DNA of 64,000 nt from CAIYXB01 sp038146805 (GCA_038146805.1 JAYQSH010000005.1:248001-312000); one strand, 5' to 3'; positions 27,107 to 37,790 are shown, numbered from the stretch's first letter. The notes: generated by a model not told the origin, from the sequence alone. Translations and numbers: made by a program.

Positions 27107-28278
27107 AAAAACTATTGTTAGCTTTATTGTGTTTGCTAAACATCAGTTTTGCTGGAAGTTTCGCACAAAATTCTAAAAAACAAAATAAAGCTATAAAACT
27201 AAAAGCTAGTTATCAGGTTGAAAAACAACAAGATCTTGAGTTAATCGTGACGCAAATCCCAAAGAAATTTCCCTGGATTGAAAAAGACTTAGACGGAAGT
27301 ACTATAAATCCAGAAGAAAATTCTATTATCATTGCTCAAAACAGCAAAGCTCTAAAGATTTTTGATAAAGCCGGTAATAGCTATACTATACCTAAAGGTA
27401 GTAAGTTTTTTGCCCGAGTCACTGAAACTGTTGCAGCAAAAAGATTTTGGAAAAAAGGCAAAGCCAAATTAGATTTTTTTGCGCTTGCAATTAGTGATGG
27501 TAAGTATGATGAATTTTTTGAAGAAACTAGTTTTTTAAAATACAATGGTGAAGATCAAATAGAACCACAAATTAGTAGAAATAGTACTACTCTCAAAGAT
27601 AAACTCAGCTTTGATTCACGTAACCAAGAAGGTATGCAAGACAATTTAAAAAACATTGGCAAGCTCACAGCGGCAACTTTAGGTGGAGCTATAGCAGGTC
27701 CCTTTATGCTTTTTAGTATTTCCTCTATTGCAGGTGCCACCTTGGTCACCAATCCCTATGTTTTAGGAAGCTCAATGGCTGTTGGTGGAGCAGTTGGACT
27801 TACACAAGGCATTCTTAACAAAGGTGAGAAATTTAGCGTAGAGCCGGGTAAAAAAATCACTATTCAACACGAACAAGCATGGACCATCACAAAAATACTC
27901 TCTGATGATTTAAAAAACAAAAGCACACTAACAGCAGAAAAAATCAATAATAATTTTTCTTTAGATATTTTAAAAGTAAAAAAGAAAAAAGATACCTTTG
28001 GTGATGCCAAACTAGAAATATTACTTTCCTATATCAATAAAACCAAAGAAAAACTTTCTTATATGTCTTTCAAGCTTATTGATAGCACGGGTAAAGGCTA
28101 TGAAGCAAATGTAGATGACCTGAGTACAAGTTTTTTTGAAGGTTTACCAAAATCAGGCAAACTTAAAATCAGCTTTAGTGTAGATTACCCAAATACTACT
28201 CATCAACTTAAAGTCATTAATTCAAGACAACAAACACTTGCTTATCAAACATTAGATTTAGCAAATTATCAAAGATAG
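27103..28278 (+). CDS. Secreted protein with a glycine-zipper segment, function unknown
   Basis: A signal peptide (MKKLLLALLCLLNISFAGSFA) leads to an extracytoplasmic protein of 391 aa. The region around 85-125 has IPKGSKFFARVTE, a strand pattern also seen in the 16982 protein. A Gly/Ala-rich hydrophobic pair follows (about 188-245, AATLGGAIAGPFML and GSSMAVGGAVGL), then FSVEPGKKITIQ. The C-terminus is a possible beta-sandwich. The order (beta segment, glycine zipper, beta strand) parallels the 16982 gene, and both could be remote TrbI/VirB10-like proteins. It overlaps the glycosyltransferase by 4 nt. Confidence 0.7.
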   Translation: MKKLLLALLCLLNISFAGSFAQNSKKQNKAIKLKASYQVEKQQDLELIVTQIPKKFPWIEKDLDGSTINPEENSIIIAQNSKALKIFDKAGNSYTIPKGSKFFARVTETVAAKRFWKKGKAKLDFFALAISDGKYDEFFEETSFLKYNGEDQIEPQISRNSTTLKDKLSFDSRNQEGMQDNLKNIGKLTAATLGGAIAGPFMLFSISSIAGATLVTNPYVLGSSMAVGGAVGLTQGILNKGEKFSVEPGKKITIQHEQAWTITKILSDDLKNKSTLTAEKINNNFSLDILKVKKKKDTFGDAKLEILLSYINKTKEKLSYMSFKLIDSTGKGYEANVDDLSTSFFEGLPKSGKLKISFSVDYPNTTHQLKVINSRQQTLAYQTLDLANYQR

Positions 28279-28293
28279 TTTTTCAGCGAATCC

Positions 28294-30003
28294 TTAACTG
28301 GCTTTGAAATTAAAACTATTGGAAGCAGAACTTTTATTTAATTTATCAAAATTTAAAGCATTAGAAAATGCAGAAGAATTGTTCAAAGAACTTGTGGAGC
28401 TATAGATAGGATTTGGAGCAGAAATTATCAAACCAGCGGCAACAGATTGCATGATCTCGTTATACTCCATAATTAAATCAACAATCAATTCTAATTGAGC
28501 TTGCTCTTTTAAGAGCCTATCTAAATTAGCCATCTTTTGCTGGTTTATAACATTAGTGTCTTTTTGTTTTAAATTTAATGGTAACTCTTGTGAAGCTTCA
28601 TCTAGAGAATTTATTGCTTGTCTCTCAATCACTTCTTCTAAAAGTGTTTCTGGAAGAAACTCAGTGATTAATTGATAGTTGACTAATTCGTCACCATTAA
28701 GAATTAAATCAATTAAACTCTCCGCTTCCGCTTGTTGAGTAAGTAAGGTAAATTCATCTGATGCTGAACCTTGCTTTAAAGACTTTGTTTCATGATTAAT
28801 ATCACTTATATTTTCAGAAGCAAAAGCACGAAACTGAGCATTTAAAGCAAATTTATTTGCAACAAGATCAACTAATTTTCTTTTGTAAAGTTCATATTGA
28901 TTACTTAAATCATTAGGCTGAGAATTAGCAAAATCCAATTTTAATTGTTGCTCAAAATCAATTTCTAACAAATCATTTTCTTCTAAATTTTTTGCTGCAA
29001 AGTCAAAGCTTGCAAACATATGATTTTTTTCAGCTTCTATTGAATCTATTTCAAGCTCCAAGGAATTAGAAACAGTGATTAATTGCTGCAAAATTGATCT
29101 ATAGTAAAGTTGTTCTTCTTCAAGATTTGAATTTTGCAATAATAAAAAATCAACATCATCTTTATAACTATCAATTTGATCATTTAGTCCTTTTATTTGC
29201 TGTTTCAAACCTGATACTGTATAGGCTAAAGCATCATTTTCATTCATTAAATTTTCTATATCATTAAGCAAAGCCTTTTTTGAATCAGCGATGTCTAAAA
29301 AATTATTTTCTTGTAGATTAAGCAATTTATCTTCTTTAATTAAAACCATCTCTTCATTAAAAGAAATCTTTGTTTCACTTAAAGCTATCTGAGAAAATAA
29401 TTCTTCAATTTGATTCTGTAATTCACTATAATTAATAACCGTCTCAGATACCTGCCTATTATTAAAGTCTATGAGCTCTTGATAGTCATGAATTTTTTCT
29501 TCTTCCGATAAAATTTTAGTATTAATTGTTTTGAGTAAACTTTGATTTGTGGAACTAAGATTTTTTAAAATATTTATTTGCTGTTTTGTAGACTGAAAAT
29601 CTTGAGAAAAAGCATTTGCATTAGCTCCTAAGCCATTGGTAAAACTTTTTGAAAACTCAATATTGTTTTGCCTCATCTCAGTCTCTAAAGAAAGCAAGCT
29701 GCCACTAAAAATTGTTTGTTTTTTTGTATTATCCAAAATTAAAGACTGTTGTGCTTGTTTAGTAATTAAATTATCAGCAGCTAAAGACTTTTGTTCTTTT
29801 ATTTTTGCCATTAATTTGGTAAATTGTTGTAATTTTTCTTGCGCCAAAACTGACTCTTGCTCATAAGCATGGTCACTATTTAACTCAAAGCTATCCAATT
29901 CACTTTCTTGCAAATCTACAGAAGAGCGCATTTGGAAATCATCTAATCTTTGATTATAAATATCTTTAATATTAATAACTTTGCTTGTAACTAAGCTCAT
30001 CAT
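28294..30003 (-). CDS. Large coiled-coil protein, 569 aa
   Basis: Not recognised. It is almost entirely Leu/Asn/Gln/Glu/Ser helix with long heptad runs (about 60-430) and no signal peptide, membrane segment or Cys. The extreme C-terminus is Ser/Asn/Phe-rich (ASNSFNFKAS). It would be a filament- or scaffold-type protein. It is monocistronic. A TTAGGT/ACCTAA inverted repeat lies 18-36 nt upstream of the ATG. Confidence 0.75.
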   Translation of the reverse strand: MMSLVTSKVINIKDIYNQRLDDFQMRSSVDLQESELDSFELNSDHAYEQESVLAQEKLQQFTKLMAKIKEQKSLAADNLITKQAQQSLILDNTKKQTIFSGSLLSLETEMRQNNIEFSKSFTNGLGANANAFSQDFQSTKQQINILKNLSSTNQSLLKTINTKILSEEEKIHDYQELIDFNNRQVSETVINYSELQNQIEELFSQIALSETKISFNEEMVLIKEDKLLNLQENNFLDIADSKKALLNDIENLMNENDALAYTVSGLKQQIKGLNDQIDSYKDDVDFLLLQNSNLEEEQLYYRSILQQLITVSNSLELEIDSIEAEKNHMFASFDFAAKNLEENDLLEIDFEQQLKLDFANSQPNDLSNQYELYKRKLVDLVANKFALNAQFRAFASENISDINHETKSLKQGSASDEFTLLTQQAEAESLIDLILNGDELVNYQLITEFLPETLLEEVIERQAINSLDEASQELPLNLKQKDTNVINQQKMANLDRLLKEQAQLELIVDLIMEYNEIMQSVAAGLIISAPNPIYSSTSSLNNSSAFSNALNFDKLNKSSASNSFNFKAS

Positions 30004-30199
30004 AATGTTTATTGAAAGTTTTTAGGTCTAATTACCTAATATATTGTTTTAAAAACCTTTCCCCCATTGCATTTAGTATTTTTATACTTAAAACCTTTAT
30101 CCACGCAAAAGTTAATAAATGGCAAAATTAAAATCAATTTTTATTAATATTCGAAAATTAGGCTATTAATACAGAAAATATTAGGTGTAATTAACAAGT
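30004..30199. other. Intergenic region between the coiled-coil gene and the sigma factor
   Basis: This 196-nt AT-rich stretch holds one short inverted repeat, TTAGGT-ctaatt-ACCTAA at 30022-30039, placed like an operator upstream of the coiled-coil gene. No other structure or frame is convincing. Confidence 0.4.
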
Positions 30200-31228
30200 T
30201 TATTGAGAAATATAATCGTCTAATTTACCACTTTCTAAAACTTGTGCTTTTAGCTTTCTAAGAGCTTTAGCTTCAAGTTTTTTGACTTTGTCTTTTGGCA
30301 TATCTAAAATATCAGACAATTCTTCAATGCTGTACATCTTTTGATGTTCTTCTTCGAGTAAACCATAACGTAAAATCAAAACTTTTTGCTCATCTTCGGA
30401 AAGATCATCAATAATATTTTTTAGCTGTGCGCGTAAAAGTTTTGCTGTTGCATAGCTATCTGGGTTTGCGTAAGCAGCTTCAGATTCTATGAAGTCGGCA
30501 ATTGTTGTTGTACCATCATCATCACCGACTTTTGTTGACGATGAAACCGTTTTCATTTGTAAGTTTTGAATTTCATGCAGTTTTTCTGCCGTAATATCCA
30601 TAACCAAACAAACCTCTTCATCTGTTGGAGTTCTTCCGAGTTTATGAGTGAGGTCATTGACAACTTTTCTTAGTTTAGAAGCGTTTTCGATCATGTGTAC
30701 AGGAATTCGAATGGTTCTAGATTTATCAGCGATTGATCTTGAAATTGCCTGACGAATCCACCATGTAGCAAAGGTACTAAACTTGTAGCCGCGAGATGGG
30801 TCAAATTTATCAGCCGCTCTCATTAAACCCATGTTTCCTTCTTGAATCAAGTCTAGAAGCTGTATTGAATTAGAAGAATATCTTTTTGAGATACTAACAA
30901 CCAATCTTAAGTTTGCTTGTACTAGTTGACGCTTAGCTTTTTCACCTTCGATACCACCCTTATGAATAGCTCGAGTAACAATTATTTCTTCGTCTGCTTT
31001 TAGTGTCGGAATTTTTCCAATTTCTCTAAGATAAAGTGTAACGCTGTCATCTGAAAATTCTTGTCTCTTTGATTTAGTTTTTTTTGCAACTTTAGCTTTT
31101 GGCTTTTCTTTGTTGATTTCTTCAAAGTCTTTTTCAACATCTAAGTTTTTTTCAAAAAAAACAGTTTCAAGCATCTCTTCTTGAGATGGCTCATCAAAAT
31201 CAAAATCAGTTTTTGTATTTTTTGGCAT
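30200..31228 (-). CDS. rpoD: Principal-type RNA polymerase sigma factor (sigma-70 family)
   Basis: Region 1.2 (DSVTLYLREIGKIPTLKADEE), region 2 (LVQANLRLVVSISKRY, LDLIQEGNMGLMRAADKFDPSRGYKFSTFATWWIRQAI), region 3 (RIPVHMIENASKL) and region 4 are all present in 342 aa. Region 2.4 is standard, so normal TATAAT recognition is expected. Region 4.2 is odd: the usual recognition-helix stretch TRERIRQIE reads PKDKVKKLE here, changing the -35-contacting Arg/Glu/Arg to Lys/Asp/Lys. The N-terminal 55 residues are acidic, then basic. A single gene with a normal leader of about 20 nt after a TATAAA box. Confidence 0.93.
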   Translation of the reverse strand: MPKNTKTDFDFDEPSQEEMLETVFFEKNLDVEKDFEEINKEKPKAKVAKKTKSKRQEFSDDSVTLYLREIGKIPTLKADEEIIVTRAIHKGGIEGEKAKRQLVQANLRLVVSISKRYSSNSIQLLDLIQEGNMGLMRAADKFDPSRGYKFSTFATWWIRQAISRSIADKSRTIRIPVHMIENASKLRKVVNDLTHKLGRTPTDEEVCLVMDITAEKLHEIQNLQMKTVSSSTKVGDDDGTTTIADFIESEAAYANPDSYATAKLLRAQLKNIIDDLSEDEQKVLILRYGLLEEEHQKMYSIEELSDILDMPKDKVKKLEAKALRKLKAQVLESGKLDDYISQ

Positions 31229-31276
31229 TTGTATTTAAAAAACCACTAAATTTATACCCAGAAAGAGAAAATTTAG

Positions 31277-32428
31277 CTATAAAGTAGCAAAATTAGCTGA
31301 GAGTTTTTGCATTATCTTAAAGAGATTATCAATCTCTTGTGTGTTATTAAAACTTGAAAGTGAAATTCTAATTGATTTTTCGGCAATAGTATTTTCAATA
31401 CCTGCGGCTCTTAAAACATAAGAGCTAATAATTTGTGCATCACCTTTAAGTGAAGAACAAGCTGAACCGCTAGAAACACAAAAATTGTTTAAATCAAGTT
31501 GTAAAACAAGTTCTTCTTTTTTTAGTTTGCAGTTTTTAAGATAGAGATTAAAAATTCCAGGAATTTTATCAAAGCTTGGATTGTTTAAAACGATGTCTTC
31601 TGATGCTAAAGCCTTGTCAGAAAAATATTTATCAAGTTCATAAACTTTTTGTGAATAGTTTTTTTCTAGGGCAATTTGGATTGCCTTAGCAAAAAGTGCA
31701 ATTCCCATAACATTTTGTGTGCCTGACCTAAAACCTTGTTCTTGACCGCCACCATGAATTAAAGCCAGATTTTTTAAACTCAAAATTCCTTGAGATTTTT
31801 TGTTAAGGTATAAGAGTCCAACTCCTTTTGGTCCATGAATTTTATGCGCACTTGCTGAAATTGAATCTATATCAAGTTTATGTAAATCAAGTTTTATTTT
31901 TGAAAGCGCTTGTACACAATCACTATGTACAATTAAATTTGCATATTTTTTTTTGAGCTCACAGATTTTTTGAATATCATTTATAGAACCAATTTCGTTA
32001 TTAGCAAACATTATAGACACTAAGATTTTTTTGTCTTTGTTCTCGCTAATTACTTTTTCTAATTCTGCAAAATTATAACGAGCATGTTTATCAAGACTAA
32101 GCCAATGAATAGGATTTTTTGAGGCTTTTGCAGATTCTAAAACACAGCTATGTTCAGCTGGGCTTGTTATGACTAAATCGCAGGGATAGGATTTGAGAAA
32201 AAAATTATTTGATTCAGAAGCACCAGAAGTAAAAAATATCTCATTGCTTTGACAATTTAAATATTGCGCAAAAAAATCTCGAGCGTTTTCGATGGTTTTT
32301 TTTGCTTTTTTACCCTCTGAATGAATACTATTGGGGTTCGCAAAAACTTCTTGATTCAAGCGCCAAAATTCATCTTGAAGTGCTGGGTCAAGTATTGTGG
32401 TTGCCGCGTTATCAAAATAGGTAGTCAT
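31277..32428 (-). CDS. Cysteine desulfurase (NifS/IscS family)
   Basis: This PLP enzyme releases sulfur from cysteine for Fe-S clusters and thiolated tRNA. It has TSGASESNN, HSDCVQAL, the PLP lysine in SASAHKIHGPKGVG (about residue 198) and the catalytic-loop Cys in SSGSACSSLKGD (about 324). 383 aa. The short active loop favours the NifS/IscS-like group over SufS. No IscU, SufU or MnmA gene is adjacent, so its pathway is open. Confidence 0.92.
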   Translation of the reverse strand: MTTYFDNAATTILDPALQDEFWRLNQEVFANPNSIHSEGKKAKKTIENARDFFAQYLNCQSNEIFFTSGASESNNFFLKSYPCDLVITSPAEHSCVLESAKASKNPIHWLSLDKHARYNFAELEKVISENKDKKILVSIMFANNEIGSINDIQKICELKKKYANLIVHSDCVQALSKIKLDLHKLDIDSISASAHKIHGPKGVGLLYLNKKSQGILSLKNLALIHGGGQEQGFRSGTQNVMGIALFAKAIQIALEKNYSQKVYELDKYFSDKALASEDIVLNNPSFDKIPGIFNLYLKNCKLKKEELVLQLDLNNFCVSSGSACSSLKGDAQIISSYVLRAAGIENTIAEKSIRISLSSFNNTQEIDNLFKIMQKLSANFATL

Positions 32429-32697
32429 ATTAAAGCCTGACTAAAAAGAGAATTTCCAGTCTTTATATAGACAAATCATAACATTGGGGGGGCATATCCA
32501 CCGTTAACAAAAAAAGATAAATACCTTAGAAATAGATTTGTTTATTAAATAGGTGCTTTTTATCATGTATTTGCCCATAAACATGATTAAGCCTGGATTT
32601 GAAGCAAAAGTAATTAAGGCGGATTTCTTGTAAAGTAAAGCAGTCGGATTTTTCTTGAATTCATAAGGGCAAAGGCCGTTCATCCACATGCAGCGTT

Positions 32698-32722
32698 AAA
32701 AAAACGCATGAGATGCGTTTTT
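32698..32722. terminator. Bidirectional intrinsic terminator
   Basis: AAAAACGCAT pairs with ATGCGTTTTT around the loop GAG, giving a 10-bp stem with A-tract and T-tract flanks on either strand. It marks the left border of the accessory region, 6 nt before the direct repeat. Confidence 0.7.
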
Positions 32723-32727
32723 AGCAT

Positions 32728-32761
32728 AACCATTTCTTTGTCTGAAGTATTATGGTGTGGG
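32728..32761 (+). repeat. Left 34-bp direct repeat of the 8-kb island (att-like, core TGGTGT)
   Basis: AACCATTTCTTTGTCTGAAG..TATTATGGTGTGGG recurs at 40741-40774 with one mismatch in 34, and 8,013 bp separate the copies. The TGGTGT core (32753-32758) is the complement of the ACACCA 3' end of tRNA-Leu at 46035. Confidence 0.8.
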
Positions 32762-33030
32762 TTTGTGAGGGACTCCGTACACAGCTTGGCTTTGCCAGGT
32801 TCCGCTACCCCTAAACCCAGGTCAGTAGGTTGCCTTCGGCTATCTTTTTATTTCTTCCCTCCCCCTGACTTTGTTTCACCGAAAATCACTCAATTGTTGA
32901 AGAAACAACCCAACGACGACCGTCAGGGAGGAGGCGGAAGTTAAAAATAATTTATTAAGGTATGATGGTTTTTACCTACTTGACAGTAGTAAGATAATTG
33001 TGATAAAATTAGTATCACACTTTATCATCT
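32762..33030. other. Island left flank without a gene
   Basis: The stretch 32762-32945 is richer in G+C than its neighbours and contains an imperfect inverted repeat, CTTCCCTCCCCCTGAC (32864-32879) facing GTCAGGGAGGAGGCGGAAG (32922-32940). The motif ACGACGACC[G/A]TCAGGG..GGCGGAAGT is shared with 37757-37793. No frame is convincing. The helicase promoter follows. Confidence 0.5.
32980..33009 (+). promoter_or_regulatory. Helicase promoter with an overlapping operator-like inverted repeat
   Basis: A perfect TTGACA (32980-32985) is followed 18 bp later by TAAAAT (33004-33009). An inverted repeat TGATAAA..TTTATCA (33001-33027) covers the -10 and the start site, so a repressor could block it. Unlike most promoters here it has a consensus -35 and a leader of about 15 nt. 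Confidence 0.55.
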
Positions 33031-36000
33031 ATGGAACCAGTCAACAAAAATCAACACCACACACCAAGAACCAACACAAGACCCAGTGGAGTTAGTTCTG
33101 GAGAGGCTGTTAGTTCTGGAGAGGCTATTAGAGAAGTACATCCTATTGATAAGGAAGGATCTACAATAGAAATAAGTAATGACCCTAGAAATTCAAACAC
33201 ACCTCCATTAAATCCAGGATCAGTAGGGTTCTCAGATAACCTACCACAAAGATTTATTGATGAAGTAGTAAGATCAGTAAGTGGCTATTCCCCTCAAGAA
33301 CTTGGAGTACAAGCAATTATCACAACAGATAACTTGGGAAGACCTGTACTAAATTTAACTCATAGTGACAATATCAAAGGTGAAGAGAAAAGTTTTAATT
33401 ACAACATAGTTTTTTCAGGAAACAATTATGACCTACCGGCAAGAATTAAATTAGGTGAAACTAATACTGTCACATTACCAATCGATGCACTTGATGAAGC
33501 GAAAAAAACAAAAACTCAAGATGCTTTTAGAGCTTTAACTATATCTGACCCCAAACTCTATAAAAGATTCAACAAATCTGATTTTGAGCTTGCTGATTAT
33601 CAACATGAAGCAGTAGATAAAGGCTCCGAATCTCTTAAAGATAGGCAAGCTGCAATGATAGTGATGCCGACAGGAACAGGTAAAACAGTTGTTGCTTGGG
33701 ATTTAATGGATAAATATTTAAGTCAGGCAAAAGCAAGTGGTCAAAAAGTTCTTTTTATTGTAAACAATAAGCTAATTCTAGATGGTGCGCAGAAAAAGCT
33801 AAGACAGCAACTTGGAGATAAATATTCAATGAGCCAAGTTTACGATCAAGTGACTGATTACTCTGGTGATGTGATTTTTACAACACCATCATCATTAAAT
33901 ATAGAAATAGACGAAGATGGTAAAACAAAATTAGATCAACTGCTTGAAAGTAATAAAATCGCTATGGCTATTTATGATGAAGTACACCACTTGCCAGCTA
34001 ATTCTTATGCCGCAACTTTAAGAACAATTAAAGAAAGTAACCCTAAATCTGTTCACGTTGGCTTTACTGCGACACCAGAACGAATGGATGATAAAGATGT
34101 CTTTGAGTTTTTTGGAAATCAAGTTACTTTTGAACTACCTCTTTTTGAAGCAAAAACAATGGGTTACTTAACCCCAATGAGGATACTACAATGCGATGCA
34201 AGCATTAATCCAAAAAACAAAAGCCCTATATTACCGGGTACAGACTTACACGAAAGATATTCTCAAAAAAGATATTCAAAAGAAAGATACCCTGAGATAG
34301 TTGCGACTTATAGAAAGTTAACTAAAGGTCTCGATGAAAAGAAAACTCTAATACTAGCTCCTAACAATGACAAAGCAGAAGAGTTAGCGAACTTCTTAAA
34401 AAGCAGGGCATTCCTTCAGTCGCTTTAACCTCAAGACAAAAGTCTGGTGAATATGCAAAAGACTATTTTGATGAACATTACCAAGCTTGGACTAACGGAC
34501 AATGGAATGAAGGAAGTGCTTATGCCGGTGAGCAAGTCCCTCAGGTCGCTGTTGCTGTTGATATGTTTAGAGAGGGTGTTGATGTTCCAGATATAGGTTG
34601 TCTACTTCTATGGAGATACACTAACTCTTTGCCTCTTTTATTACAAATGATTGGAAGAGGGCTTAGACCTTCTCCAGGAAAGACTCATCTTGTTATTGGT
34701 GATTTGGTTGGGCAAACCAGAAATCTAGAGATGATGCAGTTCTTAGCTGACTCTATAGAAAGTAACAGAAAAGGAAAAACCACCATAAAATCTGGTGAGG
34801 AATTGGTAGAACTTGCAAAAGAATCTGGTGTCGAGATTGGCGATGAAGTTGCAGAATCTTTTGATAGCTTTTTTAAAGATGTACCTGCACAAATGGTTCG
34901 AAGGTATAGGGCTTACCATAGAATTACCTCTGAGGCAGATCATCAGAAGCTAGAAGAATATATTAAAGATGTTTGTCTTGAAAGTTTTTATCAAGTAGGA
35001 ATGCAAGATGGTGAAGCAAGAGAAGAGCTTGAGCAAAAATTTGGTGAAAAATTCTTCTATCAAAATTTTGATGATGCCGTCAATCGAGTTGAACATAATA
35101 GTCTTGATGCTGACTTGTTTAGACATTTTTTTGAGCCAGCATTTTATCCATATAGGACTGATCTTGATGACTTAGAAAAGTATGACAGAAAAAGAATACC
35201 CGTCACAGCAGCAAGTGAAATGGTTTATTTTAAAATTTATGATTTACTTGCTGAAAGAATAACTAATGACCCGGATCACACTAAAACCGAAAGCATACTT
35301 CACAAACTTTTCCCAGAGTTTGACCCTGATAGATACAGCAAAATCAAAAAAAGAGCTAGTAACTTGAGAACTCTTAGAGTTGAGGTCTTTAATAAATTTA
35401 ACCGTAAGGATATGATGCAAACTCTTCTTCAAGAAGTGTTTCAAGAAGGCTTAATTAGTGAAGATCAACCGCTCTATCAATGGTTAGAGCAAATCAATGC
35501 AGAAATGCAAGCTGCTGATGAGTTTAGTGATCAAACAGAACTCCTTGCTGCTGAAGAACTAAAAGGTGACAAGCTTGGCCATAAGCCAACCCAAGATAGA
35601 CTAATTGAGCTTTATTCCAATCATCCAATTTTAAAAGACAAACTTAGTTATGAAGATTTTGAACTAAAACCAGAGGCATTTAGAGCTAAATTAGAAAAAC
35701 TCGGGATACTGAACTATGATCGCTCTATATCACAAATGCTCATAAAGTTTAGGCAAGAAGTCAAAAAATTTACAGATGCTAGTACAAATGATGCTAAAGC
35801 TAAACTCCAAAGTCTGACTGAGTTTTTGTCTAGATTGGATTTAGAGAAATTAAATACAAACTCCATTTCTGTAAAGAATTTTCAAAATTTTGTAGATATT
35901 ATTAAAGATTTAACAGATTCAGAGAATCTCGCAAATAATCCACTAAGCGAGGAAAATCAAGAGCTTCTTTCCAAGCTGGATAAAGTAATTGAAAAATTTA

Positions 36001-37544
36001 TTACAGTTTCCTTACAAAAAGATCCCCAAAGCTCTAGCACGACTGTTCTTTATAGAGCATCCCCGTATTCAAAATCTTTTAGGGCTGAAGTATTAAAGTC
36101 TAGCAGCAAATATCCATTCTTAGATTTACTTTTTAGTTATCTAAGAAGCCAGGACTACATGAGGCAAGTAGATATTGCACTAAAAACTGATAGTCTTGGA
36201 AGGACTAATATCTGCCTAAGTGGCTTTCAAGAGTTTGAAACACTCTATAATCAAGCAACGAGTGATGAAGCAAAACAAAAAATCACAAGAGCAGCTATTG
36301 AAAGTTTCGAGGATTTACTTAAAGGCTTTGATCTCACAAACTTAGTTTTCATAATTGGCCAAAACCGTTTTGAAGATGGGATTCATGATATTTCTGCAGC
36401 ACTAGCAAAACATTTAAAAACTAATTATGACAATGATGTAATTATCGGTGCCTCTTTTTCTCAAGACATGATCCCTAGTATTGAAAAACCATTCGACTTG
36501 AGTGTTGATTCCACAATTGCACCTTTAAGCCCGATGGAATCACAAAGGCTCAGACAGCCTGACAGACAAAAAAACAACCGAGTAAACCAATTTTATCAAG
36601 ATTTATACAAAACAAGAGATTTAGTCCAACCAACAATATCATCTTTAAAGAATAGAGCATCAAGAACAAATTCTCAAACCCCTGATGGAAAAGCAGCACT
36701 AGCTTTCTTAATAGAAGAATTAGAGGATGGTAGCAGTTATAATATGAAGTTTGAGTATATAAAAAACTTAGTCGAGGCATTGAGAAGCATACTAGATTCT
36801 TCTTCTGATACAGCTGAGTTGAATGAAGAGCAAATTCGTTTAAGTGCAGCTTCAATATTTTTCAACCACCCTTCAAAAACAGGTCACCTAGATAGAGTAA
36901 AAATAAGAGCTAAAATTCAAGTTATGCTAAACCAATACTCTTGGATTATTAAACAATCCAGAGAACATGATGAAATAGAACTACCACAAGAGATTTTTAC
37001 TGAGATGCAAGGCTTCCTTAATTTTACTCTTGATGCAATCAGAGATAAAAGCACAAAGCTAAGATACGAAACTTTACAACCATACATAAGATCAGAAAAT
37101 AACCTATTCACGAAAGTTAATACTCTTTATTTAAAATCTCTAGAAGCTATCAGAAAAAAGAATAAGGCTATAATTAGCTCAGCTCCTGCTGAAAACACGC
37201 AAAGCCAAGGAAACGCTGAAGCACCTCCTTTCTTTGACAAAAATGGAAAATTAGCATTGTGGCTGACCCATAAAAAAAATGCTACGCCTAGTCTAGTAAG
37301 GGCTGCGTATAAAGTACATTGGGATAAAGCTTGTACTGAAATTGAAAAAGCTCATGTTAGCAAAACTCAAAGTGTAACAGAAACTACATTTAAAGATTTG
37401 GATCTTAAAGGCTTAACATCAGGCAGTCATGGTAAAGTAAGTTTATGTAAAAAATGCGGCACAGATAGGCCTCCTAAGCCTTTTGATCGTTTTACCAAGG
37501 CAGATAATCCAGCCGGTGTGATTGAGGGCCATGGACAGAGCTAA
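33031..37544 (+). CDS. Very large SF2 (DEAD/ResIII-like) helicase, one frameshift
   Basis: The corrected protein has about 1,504 aa. Residues 1-190 are of unknown fold with a disordered start. The helicase core has Walker A MPTGTGKT (about 211-218), motif II YDEVHH (about 314-319), motif III GFTATPERMDD (about 343), motif V FREGVDVPDIGC and motif VI LQMIGRGLRPSPGK. The frame breaks at an A5 run (34398-34402); one added A gives LKKQGIPSVALTSRQ. Residues about 560-1500 match nothing I recognise and end in a CKKC Cys pair. The core resembles ResIII/type III restriction and phage-defence helicases, but no methylase or nuclease motif is visible. Confidence 0.85.
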
Positions 37545-37554
37545 TTTGTTAACA

Positions 37555-37664
37555 ATCAATATTTATAATATATAATTACGCTTGTGCGTAACAAAACCAA
37601 AATCAAAGCTTGGCTTTGTGATTCTGAGCTAAAGAAATGGGTCAAATCCGCCAAAACCATTAAA
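37555..37664 (+). mobile_element. 110-bp IS remnant, copy 1
   Basis: It is identical to 38986-39095 except for three mismatches. It contains TTACGC-TTGT-GCGTAA and a GTG-initiated frame (VRNKTKIKAWLCDSELKKW) that reads like the start of a transposase. The frame is cut off by repeat module E1 inserted exactly at its end. Confidence 0.6.
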
Positions 37665-37740
37665 GGGCGTGCTTCCAAAACCGTAATAAGTATCTCGAGT
37701 CTTTAGATTTGGGCATAAGTAGGGTTTGGTTAGACACGCC
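37665..37740. repeat. Palindromic repeat module E1, copy D
   Basis: GGGCGTGCTTCCAAAACCG through GGGTTTGGTTAGACACGCC is nearly identical to 2763-2838, including the downstream TAACAAAAGAATCAAAC. It interrupts the IS remnant. Confidence 0.8.
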
Positions 37741-37790
37741 TAACAAAAGAATCAAACGACGACGACCATCAGGGCGGCGGAAGTCTCTAC

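Noticed and set aside
32745..32765. Possible tRNA gene ending CCCACACCA at the left direct repeat
   Set aside because: Only the ACACCA end is tRNA-like; no T-arm, anticodon arm or acceptor partner can be found upstream on that strand.
32504..32944. Two frames of 61 and 78 codons in the island flank
   Set aside because: They cross the terminator, the att-like repeat and the G+C-rich inverted repeat; no ribosome site or protein-like pattern.
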